DNA of 7,276 bases, taken from assembly GCA_023417985.1 (NCBI GenBank), contig JAEZDV010000261.1, positions 1-7,276 of the forward strand. Reading direction: 5' to 3'. Origin of the DNA: Actinomycetes bacterium (GTDB lineage: Bacteria > Actinomycetota > Actinomycetes > Mycobacteriales > Mycobacteriaceae). Below, in pieces: positions 1 through 6,254 of this stretch. Position 1 is the stretch's first letter. Every line of letters begins with the position of its first letter. The notes under the pieces were generated by a model. That model saw only the letters and a program-made list of their open reading frames with translations. It did no database searches and had not been told where the DNA came from. The position numbers and the translations under genes were made by a program.

Positions 1-1071
1 CTGCACCCGGGTTCCGGCACCTACGGCGTCGGTGATCGACCGGTAGCCGTGGGCTCGGAGTTTGCGTGCGATGCCGTTGTTGATCCGGCGCGCCCACAGA
101 CCGCCTCCGTAGATGAAACCGGTGTAACCCTGCACCAGCGACGCGCCCGCCAGGATTCGCTCCCACGCCTGTTCCGCGGTCTCGATGCCGCCGACCGACA
201 CGATCGCCAGCCGCCCACCGACGCGGGTGTGGAGTCGTCGCAGGACTTCGAGCGAACGTGCCGCGACCGGCGGGCCCGACAGCCCGCCTGCCCCGATCTC
301 CTCGATTCGCGCCGGATCGGTGCGGAGGCCGTCGCGGCGGATCGTCGTATTGGTGGCGACTATGCCGGCGAGTCCCAGTTCGAGCGCGAGGTCGGCGACC
401 GCGTCGATGTCGTCGTCCGACAGATCCGGCGCGATCTTCACGAACACCGGCACCGTCACGGTGTCGAGCACCGCCGCCAGCAGCGGACGCAGGGACTCGA
501 CGGCTTGCAGGTCACGTAGGCCCGGCGTGTTCGGGGAGGACACGTTGACCACCAGGAAGTCGGCGAGTGGGCCGAGCAGACGAGCGCTCTCGGTGTAGTC
601 GGCGGTCGCGTCGGCGGCGGGCACGACCTTCGTCTTACCGATGTTCGCGCCGATCGGCACGGTGCGACGACGCTGCCGCAGCCGATTGGCGGCCTCACCT
701 GCGCCGTGGTTGTTGAAGCCCATCCGGTTGACCAGAGCGCGATCCGCAGGGAGGCGGAACAGGCGTGGTGTGGGGTTGCCGGGTTGCGCCTGCGCGGTGA
801 CGGTGCCGATCTCGGCGAATCCGAAACCCAGAGGTCCCCACACGTCGACTCCGGTGGCGTCCTTGTCGAAGCCTGCCGCGAGCCCCAGCGGCGCGGGGAA
901 GTCCACCCCGGCCACGGTGTTGCGCAGGATCGGATCGTCGGCGACGAGAAGCTTCGAGACGAGCGCCCGGGTGGGGGCGAATCGGGTCACGAGACGCATC
1001 GCGAAGAATGCGAGGTGGTGAGCCCGCTCCGGCGGGAGAAGGAACATCAGCCGAAGAAGCAAGCGGTACAC
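1..1071 (-). CDS. pyrD: Class 2 (quinone-dependent) dihydroorotate dehydrogenase, C-terminus cut by window edge
   Basis: PyrD oxidises dihydroorotate to orotate, the fourth step of de novo pyrimidine synthesis, passing electrons through FMN to membrane quinone. The 357 codons seen read as a TIM-barrel enzyme. A short N-terminal helical part (YRLLLRLMFLLPPE) is typical of the membrane-associated class 2. The FMN/substrate motifs follow in order: PLGLAAGFDKD (61-71), PRLFRL (102-107), NRMGFNNHG (115-123), GANIGKTK (141-148), NVSSPNTPGLRDLQ (176-189), KIAPDLSD (212-219), TNTT (240-243) and SVGGI (292-296). The second Ser of NVSS (residue 179) matches the class 2 catalytic base. A GTG start at 1071 is chosen because GGGAG (1078-1082) lies 6 nt upstream and the N-terminus then lines up with mycobacterial PyrD, as I remember it. 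The frame is open to base 1. By comparison with the roughly 357-residue mycobacterial protein only a few residues are missing. It is the last visible gene of the lppL-DUF5703-pyrD group, 39 nt after its neighbour. Confidence 0.97.
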   Translation of the reverse strand, partial: MYRLLLRLMFLLPPERAHHLAFFAMRLVTRFAPTRALVSKLLVADDPILRNTVAGVDFPAPLGLAAGFDKDATGVDVWGPLGFGFAEIGTVTAQAQPGNPTPRLFRLPADRALVNRMGFNNHGAGEAANRLRQRRRTVPIGANIGKTKVVPAADATADYTESARLLGPLADFLVVNVSSPNTPGLRDLQAVESLRPLLAAVLDTVTVPVFVKIAPDLSDDDIDAVADLALELGLAGIVATNTTIRRDGLRTDPARIEEIGAGGLSGPPVAARSLEVLRRLHTRVGGRLAIVSVGGIETAEQAWERILAGASLVQGYTGFIYGGGLWARRINNGIARKLRAHGYRSITDAVGAGTRVQ

Positions 1072-1077
1072 GGACAA

Positions 1078-1082
1078 CTCCC
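1078..1082 (-). promoter_or_regulatory. Shine-Dalgarno site that fixes the pyrD GTG start
   Basis: GGGAG on the minus strand, with a 6-nt spacer before the GTG at 1071. An in-frame TTG at 1077 lies right next to the site, too close to be used, so GTG is the better start. Confidence 0.65.
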
Positions 1083-1088
1083 TGCAGG

Positions 1089-1104
1089 CCCGGCGACGGC
1101 CGGG
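1089..1104. repeat. Short perfect inverted repeat between the DUF5703 gene and pyrD
   Basis: CCCGGC at 1089-1094 and GCCGGG at 1099-1104 are perfect complements around a 4-nt loop. The minus-strand mRNA can fold a 6-bp, all-G/C hairpin just upstream of the pyrD ribosome-binding site. No T-run follows, so a Rho-independent terminator is unlikely. It could tune pyrD translation or stabilise mRNA ends, or be chance in GC-rich DNA. Confidence 0.4.
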
Positions 1105-1110
1105 ATCGGA

Positions 1111-1365
1111 TCAGCGGACGGTGGGTTGGGGGACAGATTGGCCGGTTTTGCGCCGGCGGAGCAGCACTCGGCGGCTGCCGTCGGGATACAGGCGCAGGCG
1201 CGTCAACTCCCAGCCGTGGAACTCGGCGGAAATCGCCAGGCGAAGCGACGCGCTCACCCGGGACACATCGCGCGGAAGGCGCAGCGGTGCGTATTCGTAC
1301 TCGTCGTTACTGGTGTCCCAGTCGACGGGGAGTCGGGTGAACCGGCTGAATCGCTCGTTTGCCAT
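1111..1365 (-). CDS. Small DUF5703 family protein of unknown function (Rv2137c-like)
   Basis: An 84-residue basic protein with no signal peptide or membrane segment, so probably cytosolic. The recognisable core is EYEYAPLRLPRD (22-33), then SAEFHGWELTRLRLYPDGSRRVLLRRR (46-72), which I recognise as the actinobacterial DUF5703 family; no biochemical role is known to me. The ATG at 1365 is chosen because it begins 2 nt after the TAG of the lipoprotein gene, and the purine-rich GAAGGG/GTAGAG stretch just before it can serve as ribosome-binding site; the frame stays open further upstream but runs into the lipoprotein gene. The near-abutting arrangement predicts translational coupling to the lipoprotein, and pyrD follows 39 nt downstream. 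From memory, the M. tuberculosis homologue also sits next to lppL and pyrD. Family assignment is by remembered motif and was not searched. Confidence 0.88.
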   Translation of the reverse strand: MANERFSRFTRLPVDWDTSNDEYEYAPLRLPRDVSRVSASLRLAISAEFHGWELTRLRLYPDGSRRVLLRRRKTGQSVPQPTVR

Positions 1366-1367
1366 CT

Positions 1368-2369
1368 CTACCCTTCGATCGGGATCCTCTGCAGTCCGTC
1401 GCCGGTCGCCGAGGCGATCACCAGCGTCCCATCCGCCGGGTCGACGGCAACCGAATTCGGCTGACGCACGGTCGCGAAACGATGGCGTTCCTCCGCGGTC
1501 CCGGTCGACAGATCGTAGCCCACAACCTCGTTGCTTCCGGTCAGCGTCACCCACACCAGATCACGCTGCTCGTCGTATGCCACAGCGTACGGAGCCGGAC
1601 CGACGGGGTAGCGCTGCCGCAGGATCAGTTCGTCGATGGTGTAGACGAGCAGTTCGTCCCCGGCCGTATCGGTCACCAGCACCCGGCCGTACGGGTCGGT
1701 GGTCAACTGCGTCGCGCCGCGTCCGGCACGCAATGCCGCGCCGAGATGCGCGTCCTCGATATCGATCGAGGTCAGCGACGTCTGGCGACGGTCGAGGGCT
1801 GCAACCGAATCACCGCTCACGGCGATCAGGTCCGCCGAGGCGAGCCCACCGATGCTTTCGGCCACCGCGCCGGTGCCCGGATCGACGATCAGTACGCGGC
1901 CGTCGGAGGTGCCGACCGCCCAACGGCCGTCGCCGAGCACGGCAGCCGAGACCGCGTCGCCGTCGACGGGAACTTCGGTGACCGTGCCGTCGGCGGTGTC
2001 GATCCGCGCGACGACACCCGATGCGGGAGCGAGGATCGTGCCGTCCGGTCCGGCGGCGAGAGTGGCCGCCGCGGCCGGGAGCTCTGCGACCCGAGGTTCG
2101 GCGTCGGCATTGTCGAGCAGCAGGAGGCGGGTCCCCTCGTCGGCAAGAGCCGCCAGAGTCCCGGATTCCCCGACGACCACGTCGTCGACGCGATACTCGA
2201 AGGGGCGCACCGTCCCCGCGGGGGTGGGGGTCACGCTGGGCGCGACGGCTGGGGTCGCCGGTTCGATGGTCTGGATCGTTTCGGACGCGTCGTCCGCCGA
2301 GCATCCGGTGAGGACAGCCACCGCGACCCCCAACACCAGTGCGGTCCCACGGATACCCGGTCTGGCCAT
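1368..2369 (-). CDS. lppL: LppL-like secreted lipoprotein with beta-propeller (YVTN/NHL-type) repeats
   Basis: A 333-residue lipoprotein. The first 23 residues are a signal peptide: a basic n-region (MARPGIRG), a hydrophobic stretch (9-20) and lipobox L-T-G-C with Cys23 as the lipidated residue. A Thr/Pro/Ala-rich linker (about 30-56) follows. From about residue 57 there are repeated beta-strand units of the kind found in beta-propellers, such as LAAGPDGTILAP (104-115), DGRVLIVDPGTGAV (156-169), DPYGRVLVTDTAGDELLVY (225-243), YDEQRDLVWVTLTGSNEVVGY (265-285) and NSVAVDPADGTLVIAS (305-320). The protein probably sits on the outer face of the cytoplasmic membrane; no ligand or enzyme activity can be read from it. 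The start at 2369 gives a clean signal peptide and has GAGGAG (2378-2383) 8 nt upstream; longer starts up to 2483 only add Arg-rich sequence. The name rests on remembered similarity to mycobacterial LppL and its position beside the DUF5703 gene and pyrD. Confidence 0.9.
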   Translation of the reverse strand: MARPGIRGTALVLGVAVAVLTGCSADDASETIQTIEPATPAVAPSVTPTPAGTVRPFEYRVDDVVVGESGTLAALADEGTRLLLLDNADAEPRVAELPAAAATLAAGPDGTILAPASGVVARIDTADGTVTEVPVDGDAVSAAVLGDGRWAVGTSDGRVLIVDPGTGAVAESIGGLASADLIAVSGDSVAALDRRQTSLTSIDIEDAHLGAALRAGRGATQLTTDPYGRVLVTDTAGDELLVYTIDELILRQRYPVGPAPYAVAYDEQRDLVWVTLTGSNEVVGYDLSTGTAEERHRFATVRQPNSVAVDPADGTLVIASATGDGLQRIPIEG

Positions 2370-2377
2370 CTTTCTCG

Positions 2378-2383
2378 CTCCTC
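2378..2383 (-). promoter_or_regulatory. Shine-Dalgarno site for the lppL-like gene
   Basis: GAGGAG on the minus strand, 8 nt before the ATG at 2369. It supports the short start, with a signal peptide at the extreme N-terminus, over the 371-residue reading. Confidence 0.7.
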
Positions 2384-2388
2384 GTTGT

Positions 2389-2427
2389 CGCGCCGACTCG
2401 CGCGCCGACCCGATCCGCATCGGCGCG
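2389..2427. repeat. Nested inverted/direct repeats in the hmuV-lppL spacer (possible leader or terminator structure)
   Basis: On the plus strand CGCGCCGA occurs at 2389-2396 and 2401-2408, and its exact complement TCGGCGCG is at 2420-2427. Within the loop, CCGAT (2410-2414) and ATCGG (2419-2423) form a smaller hairpin that uses part of the same arm. In the minus-strand RNA one CGCGCCGAT segment therefore has three competing downstream partners. The structure starts 79 nt past the hmuV stop and ends about 5 nt before the lppL ribosome-binding site. It has no U-tract, so it is not a classic terminator. It could end hmu transcription, protect the message, or form a leader structure for lppL. Confidence 0.5.
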
Positions 2428-2506
2428 TCACGATCCAGTGTTCCTGATCGGCGTACCTCCGCTGCATCCGGCTCGGACACCACTGTGGCGAGCTGTGACG
2501 ACCGAC

Positions 2507-3364
2507 TCAGTCCGCGTCGGGCCGGGCCCCCGGGGTCGCGCGTCGCGGCAGGACGAGGGGAGTGCCGGTTTCCGGGTGCCGGGTTATTCGGATCGGATAC
2601 TGGTAGACCCTCGAGAGAAGTTCTTCGGTCAACACCGACGTCGGCGGGCCGTCTGCCAAGATCGCACCGCGTCCGAGTACACAGATCCGGTCGGCGTACG
2701 CGGCCGCGAGTCCCAGATCGTGCAGCACGACCACCACCGCATGCCCACGGTCGGCGCGATCCCGAACGACTTGCATCACGGACTCCTGGTGACCGATGTC
2801 GAGCGCCGCAGTGGGTTCGTCGAGCAGCAGTGTCTCGGTGTCCTGCGCGAGAACCCGTGCGAGTGCCACCCTTGCCCGCTCACCGCCGGACAGTGCGGGG
2901 AACGGCCTGTCGGCGAGGTGGCCGACATCGCAGGTGGCGAACACGGCTGCGACGGCGCGGTCGTCGTCGCACTGTCGCGGGGTGCGCGCCCATGCGGCGC
3001 GGCCCATCTGCACGACCTGCCGGGCGGTGAAGGGGAATCCCACGGCGTGCTGCTGCGGCAGCACCGCGCGTCTGCGTGCCAGCGCGAGGGGAGACCAGTC
3101 GCCGAGCGGCCGGCCGTCGACTTCGACGCTTCCCCCGGTGATCGGGAGGTCGCCGGTCAGCGCGGCCAGCAGGGTGGATTTGCCGGCACCGTTGGGACCG
3201 ACGAGCGCGACCACCTCACCGGTCCGCACCTCGAGGTCCACGCCGCGCAGAATCTCCCGGGTGCCCCGGCTCAGTTCCACGCCGACAGCTCGCATCGTGG
3301 TGGTGCCGTGGCCGGATCGCCGGGGGATTGCGACGTCCTGGCGTCGGTGCAGGAGCCGGTTCAT
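2507..3364 (-). CDS. hmuV: Heme ABC transporter ATP-binding protein
   Basis: The cytosolic ATPase that powers heme import through HmuU. All ABC motifs are present in the 285 residues: Walker A GPNGAGKST (56-64), Q-loop PQQ (103-105), signature LSGGERARVALAR (158-170), Walker B TLLLDEP (178-184) with D-loop AALD (186-189), and switch His215 in VLHD. The segment GFPFTARQVVQMGR after the Q-loop fits the FecE/BtuD/HmuV group that partners FecCD permeases. The start at 3364 overlaps the hmuU stop by 4 nt (ATGA) and has GGGAGG (3371-3376) 6 nt upstream. This leaves a basic extension of roughly 23 residues (MNRLLHRRQ...) before the usual ABC start near Met24, which lacks a good ribosome-binding site. 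It is the last gene of the heme operon; 137 bp separate it from lppL. Siderophore import would be the alternative role, but the neighbouring heme oxygenase and HmuT heme ligands argue for heme. Confidence 0.95.
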   Translation of the reverse strand: MNRLLHRRQDVAIPRRSGHGTTTMRAVGVELSRGTREILRGVDLEVRTGEVVALVGPNGAGKSTLLAALTGDLPITGGSVEVDGRPLGDWSPLALARRRAVLPQQHAVGFPFTARQVVQMGRAAWARTPRQCDDDRAVAAVFATCDVGHLADRPFPALSGGERARVALARVLAQDTETLLLDEPTAALDIGHQESVMQVVRDRADRGHAVVVVLHDLGLAAAYADRICVLGRGAILADGPPTSVLTEELLSRVYQYPIRITRHPETGTPLVLPRRATPGARPDAD

Positions 3365-4473
3365 GCCCAGCCTCCCTGCTGCGCACGGGTACGACGAAGC
3401 ATCCAGAAGAACGCGGGGCCACCGATCAGGGCGGTGATCATGCCCAACGGCAGGTCGGCGTTGTCGACGAGGGTGCGCGCTCCGAGGTCGGCGGCGAGGA
3501 GAACCAGGGCACCCGCAAGGGCGCTCGCGCACAACAGCACCCGATGAGCGGGGCCGAGGAGCATGCGCATCAGGTGCGGGACCACCAGCCCCACGAACAT
3601 GATGATTCCGGTGAAGGCCACCGCAGCGCTGACGAGTACCGCCACGACGACGATCGAGGCCTGCCGAACCCGCTCCACGTCGACACCGAGGTGACGGGCC
3701 ACGTTCTCCCCGAGCGCGAGGAGGTCGAGCTTGGGGGCGAGCACGATGGCAGCCGCGATCCCGACGGCGGTCAGTGGGGCCACGACGGCGACGGTGTCCC
3801 ATGTCGCGCCTCCGAGACTGCCGAGCTGCCAGAAGACGATCTGATCGCGTGCGGCGGGATCGGCGACGAACGTGAAGAGCGCGATGAGTCCGCCGGCGAC
3901 CGCGTTGACGGCGACGCCGGTCAGGATGACCGTGACGACCTCGGTCCGTCCGTCGGAGCGCGACAACATGTAGACGAGCGCTGTGGTGATCAGTCCGGAT
4001 ACGAGCGCGGCCCACGCGAGCGACCAGCCCGAGGTGAACGCGCCGCCGAGCACGATGACCGCGGACGCGCCGACCGCGGCACCCGAGGACACCCCGATCA
4101 CGCCGGGTTCGGCGAGCGGGTTGGCGAAGATGCCCTGCAGGAGCGCGCCGGAGCAACCGAGTGCGGCTCCGACGAGCATTGCGAGCACGGCGCGCGGGAA
4201 CCGCACCTCCCACAACGTCACTTCACCGGCGGGATGAGCAGGCATCGGCCCGATATCGAGTCCCGCGCGGTGCAGGAGGCTGCCGACCACTTCCGCCGGA
4301 CTCGTCGGCACCTGCCCGAGGCACGCGGACACGACCGCCAGGATCACCAGCGACGCTCCGAGTCCTGCGAAGACGACGGCGGCACGGCCGAGCCCGGCCC
4401 TGCGCACAGCGCGGTCGTTGGCAGGGTCGCCGGAGGAGGCGGTCGAGGTTCCGCCGTGGCGACCCGCGGTCAT
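3361..4473 (-). CDS. hmuU: Heme ABC transporter permease, FecCD family
   Basis: The membrane channel of the heme importer, working as a homodimer with HmuV below and HmuT above. The 370-residue protein has many hydrophobic segments, consistent with the ten helices of BtuC/HmuU/FecCD permeases. Family signatures are RFPRAVLAMLVGAALGCSGALLQG (91-114), NPLAEPGVIGVSSGAA (118-133), VILTGVAVNA (182-191), FWQLGSLGGATW (214-225), AFTGIIMFVGLVVPHLMRMLLG (286-307), which contains the ATPase-coupling region, and DLPLGMITALIGGPAFFWML (340-359). The first 30 or so residues are polar and low complexity, which is common in actinobacterial members. The ATG at 4473 overlaps the hmuT stop by 4 nt (ATGA), and an AGAGGGA-type ribosome-binding site lies within the hmuT 3' end, so the two are probably translationally coupled. 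The 3' end overlaps hmuV in the same way. Confidence 0.95.
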   Translation of the reverse strand: MTAGRHGGTSTASSGDPANDRAVRRAGLGRAAVVFAGLGASLVILAVVSACLGQVPTSPAEVVGSLLHRAGLDIGPMPAHPAGEVTLWEVRFPRAVLAMLVGAALGCSGALLQGIFANPLAEPGVIGVSSGAAVGASAVIVLGGAFTSGWSLAWAALVSGLITTALVYMLSRSDGRTEVVTVILTGVAVNAVAGGLIALFTFVADPAARDQIVFWQLGSLGGATWDTVAVVAPLTAVGIAAAIVLAPKLDLLALGENVARHLGVDVERVRQASIVVVAVLVSAAVAFTGIIMFVGLVVPHLMRMLLGPAHRVLLCASALAGALVLLAADLGARTLVDNADLPLGMITALIGGPAFFWMLRRTRAQQGGWA

Positions 4474-5495
4474 GCGGTGTCCCTCTGGTACAGCGTCTCG
4501 ACCAGGGCAGCGAGCACTCTCCCGGTGTCGGGGCCGAAACTCAGCAGCACCGAGTCGTCCATGTCGACGATGTTCTGTGTTTTGCCCGCCGGGGTCTGCG
4601 TGACGCCCGGAAGGGCTGCCAATCCGTCCGGTCCACCGACGGATTCCAGGCTGTGGGTCATGATCAGAATCACATCGGGTGCGGACGCGATCATGGCCTC
4701 GCTGGTGATCGGGACGAACTGGGATTCGAGACCGGCGACGACGCCCGCGTCGCGGGCACCGGCGGCAGCGAGAAGGGCGTCTGCGCCCGACCCGGGCCCA
4801 CCGAGCATCTTGATGGCAGAACCGCGCAGGTAGAGGAAGGCGACGGTCAGTTCGGGGTGATCGGAGGGCACGGATTCGCGCGCGGCGGTGATCTCGTCGA
4901 GTGTGCGCCGGGCCAGCGCGGTGCCGGCGCTGGGCACGCCGAGCGCTGCCGCGACCGTCTCGATTCCGGGAGCGACGGTGTCGAGAGTGCGCTCGGGGTC
5001 GACGAACACCACCGGAACACCGGTGGCCCGGATCTGTTCCTGCACAGCGAGGGGGCCGACGGAGGTGTCCGTGAGGACCACCGTCGGATTCAGCGCGAGG
5101 ATGGCTTCGGCATTGAGGCCGTGGCCGCCCGGGGTCACGTTGGGGATGTGCTCACCGGCCGGGAAGATCGCGGTGGACCGGCCGACGATGTTGTTCCCGA
5201 GTCCGAGCGAGTACACCGTCTGCGCGAGGGTCCCGGAGCGATCGGCGACCACGATCCGGGAGATGTCGGTGACGGTGACGTCGACGCCGTCGGCACCGCG
5301 CACGGTGGCCGGCAGATGAGGCGACGGAGTGGTGCCGATGGGGCGGGGATTGCGGTCGTCGACCACCGCGGTGCGGTGCCCCGTCGCCACGGCGAGCGAC
5401 GGGCTGTCGCTGCCGGGAGCGCTGCATGCCCCGGCGAAGACGGTGGCCAGGGCGAGAAACAGAACGGTCAGGGTGGTGCGAGGTGAGACGGGCAT
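4470..5495 (-). CDS. hmuT: Heme-binding lipoprotein of the HmuTUV importer
   Basis: The extracytoplasmic substrate-binding protein that delivers heme to HmuU. The 341-residue precursor has a lipoprotein signal peptide with lipobox A-G-A-C (21-24; Cys24 lipidated, Ala at -3 is less common than Leu), then a low-complexity linker to about residue 70. The body is a two-lobed PeriBP fold: ISRIVVADRSGTLAQTVYSLGLGNNIVGRS (78-107), AEAILALNPTVVLTD (129-143), IRATGVPVVFVD (155-166) and SEAMIASAPDVILIMTH (265-281). His125 (PGGHGLNAE) and Tyr222 in FLYLRG are 97 residues apart. Corynebacterial HmuT uses a His and a Tyr about 99 apart (His136/Tyr235 in C. diphtheriae, from memory), with Arg two residues after the Tyr, here Arg224. 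This favours heme over a siderophore as ligand. The start is 3 nt after the hmuO stop with no strong ribosome-binding site, so it probably depends on coupling to hmuO. Confidence 0.94.
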   Translation of the reverse strand: MPVSPRTTLTVLFLALATVFAGACSAPGSDSPSLAVATGHRTAVVDDRNPRPIGTTPSPHLPATVRGADGVDVTVTDISRIVVADRSGTLAQTVYSLGLGNNIVGRSTAIFPAGEHIPNVTPGGHGLNAEAILALNPTVVLTDTSVGPLAVQEQIRATGVPVVFVDPERTLDTVAPGIETVAAALGVPSAGTALARRTLDEITAARESVPSDHPELTVAFLYLRGSAIKMLGGPGSGADALLAAAGARDAGVVAGLESQFVPITSEAMIASAPDVILIMTHSLESVGGPDGLAALPGVTQTPAGKTQNIVDMDDSVLLSFGPDTGRVLAALVETLYQRDTA

Positions 5496-5498
5496 CGA

Positions 5499-6164
5499 TC
5501 AGACCCGGACCCGGTAGCGGTCGATGTTCCCGGCGAGATCCTGGAACAGTGCGCGGTTGAGGCCGTAGACGAGGATCGCTTCGTCGATCACTGCCTGCTG
5601 CTGTGCGGCATCGAGAGGCGCGCAGTCCAGCTTTGCGCGATACGCGTCTTTGAAGGGCTTGGGCTTGGGGATGTCGTCGAAGATGTAGAAGCGCAGACCG
5701 TCGCGCTGGTAGCCGTACGCGCGCTCGAGCATCCGCCGGATGATCTGCCCGCCGGACAGGTCGCCGAGATACCGCAGGTAATGGTGGGCGAGAAACGCTT
5801 CCGGCGACGATGCGGCGACCTGCTCGAGTCGCTGCACGTACGACACGGTGGCGGGGAGCGGGGTGATCCGGTTGCGCCAGTCGTCACCGATCAGGAAACC
5901 GAGGTCGGCCTCGAGAGCCGGGATGCGTAGTAATTCGTCCGAGAGGACCGGACCGACGATCGGGTCGTCGGCGTACGTCCGGCCGATGCGCTCGAGCGCG
6001 TCGTAGATGAACCACGATTGCGCGATCAGTTCGGCGTGCGCTTCGACGGTGAGCTTGCCCTCGAGCAATTCGGAGACGAACACCGAGTTCTCGGTCTCGC
6101 TGTGGGCCTGTTTCGTATCGATCTTGATGCGCTCGGAAAATCCGGCGATCTCGACAGCGGCCAT
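5499..6164 (-). CDS. hmuO: Heme oxygenase, HmuO type
   Basis: HmuO uses O2 and reducing equivalents to open heme in the cytosol, giving biliverdin, CO and ferrous iron. The 221-residue all-helical protein is close to the usual ~215 residues of corynebacterial HmuO. The proximal heme ligand is His21 in TKQAHSETENSVF, matching His20 of C. diphtheriae HmuO. The distal-helix signature is HHYLRYLGDLSGGQ (127-140), with Gly134, Asp135 and Gly138/139 in the places needed for O2 activation. The motif LEADLGFLIG...WRNRI (84-100) and the KPFKDAYRAKLD stretch (169-180) are also typical. The ATG at 6164 is preferred because GGGAGGT (6171-6177) lies 6 nt upstream; a longer frame from 6191 would bury this site. 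As the first gene of the operon it is preceded by an iron box, which implies expression under iron limitation. I see no missing key residue. Confidence 0.97.
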   Translation of the reverse strand: MAAVEIAGFSERIKIDTKQAHSETENSVFVSELLEGKLTVEAHAELIAQSWFIYDALERIGRTYADDPIVGPVLSDELLRIPALEADLGFLIGDDWRNRITPLPATVSYVQRLEQVAASSPEAFLAHHYLRYLGDLSGGQIIRRMLERAYGYQRDGLRFYIFDDIPKPKPFKDAYRAKLDCAPLDAAQQQAVIDEAILVYGLNRALFQDLAGNIDRYRVRV

Positions 6165-6170
6165 CGGCCG

Positions 6171-6177
6171 ACCTCCC
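6171..6177 (-). promoter_or_regulatory. Strong Shine-Dalgarno site for hmuO
   Basis: GGGAGGT on the minus strand with a 6-nt spacer to the ATG at 6164. It decides the start against the in-frame ATG at 6191. Confidence 0.8.
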
Positions 6178-6207
6178 TGAATTTCGCACAACCTCGAACG
6201 TTTAGGG

Positions 6208-6226
6208 AGAGGGTAGCCTAACCTTC
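6208..6226. promoter_or_regulatory. IdeR/DtxR-type iron box upstream of hmuO
   Basis: The 19-mer AGAGGGTAGCCTAACCTTC matches the DtxR/IdeR consensus TTAGGTTAGCCTAACCTAA at 14 of 19 positions; one half-site (TAGCCTAACCT) is nearly perfect and the other is weak. DtxR-family repressors bind such boxes with Fe(II) and shut off iron-uptake genes. The box lies 43 bp upstream of the hmuO ATG, on the only promoter-sized gap before the heme operon. The gene on the other side ends at 6255 and is transcribed in the same direction, so the box can only serve hmuO-hmuTUV or read-through transcripts. Confidence 0.8.
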
Positions 6227-6239
6227 GTCGTTGTGACCA
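6210..6239 (-). promoter_or_regulatory. Possible hmuO promoter overlapping the iron box
   Basis: On the minus strand TGGTCA (6234-6239) and TACCCT (6210-6215) are 18 nt apart and could be -35 and -10 elements, with the -10 inside the iron box, as is usual for repression by DtxR/IdeR. Both hexamers are weak matches; TAGGCT (6215-6220) is an alternative -10. Confidence 0.35.
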
Positions 6240-6254
6240 GGGGGATGTCGGTGG

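Noticed and set aside
2389..2427. Classic Rho-independent terminator after hmuV
   Set aside because: The stem is strong but no T-run follows on the minus strand, and it lies close to the next gene's ribosome-binding site, so I describe it only as a repeat structure.
1121..3030. Several long plus-strand frames (1121-1981, 1359-2447, 1699-3030) opposite the lipoprotein and hmuV
   Set aside because: They overlap each other and the real minus-strand genes, show no ribosome-binding sites or families, and have shadow-like Ser/Arg/Pro composition.
2507..4213. 568-residue minus-strand open frame that looks like a fused permease/ATPase protein
   Set aside because: Its first 283 residues are an Arg-rich off-frame reading of hmuU with no family features; the true HmuV starts at 3364 with a good ribosome-binding site, and HmuU is intact in its own frame.
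3328..4833. 501-residue plus-strand open frame opposite hmuU/hmuT
   Set aside because: It is antisense to well-supported genes, low in complexity (His/Asp/Glu/Gly/Arg-rich), and lacks domains; long shadow frames are expected in very GC-rich DNA.
4161..5486. 441-residue plus-strand open frame opposite hmuT
   Set aside because: Antisense shadow with Gly/Asp/Arg-rich composition and no recognisable motif; HmuT on the other strand has signal peptide and heme-ligand motifs.
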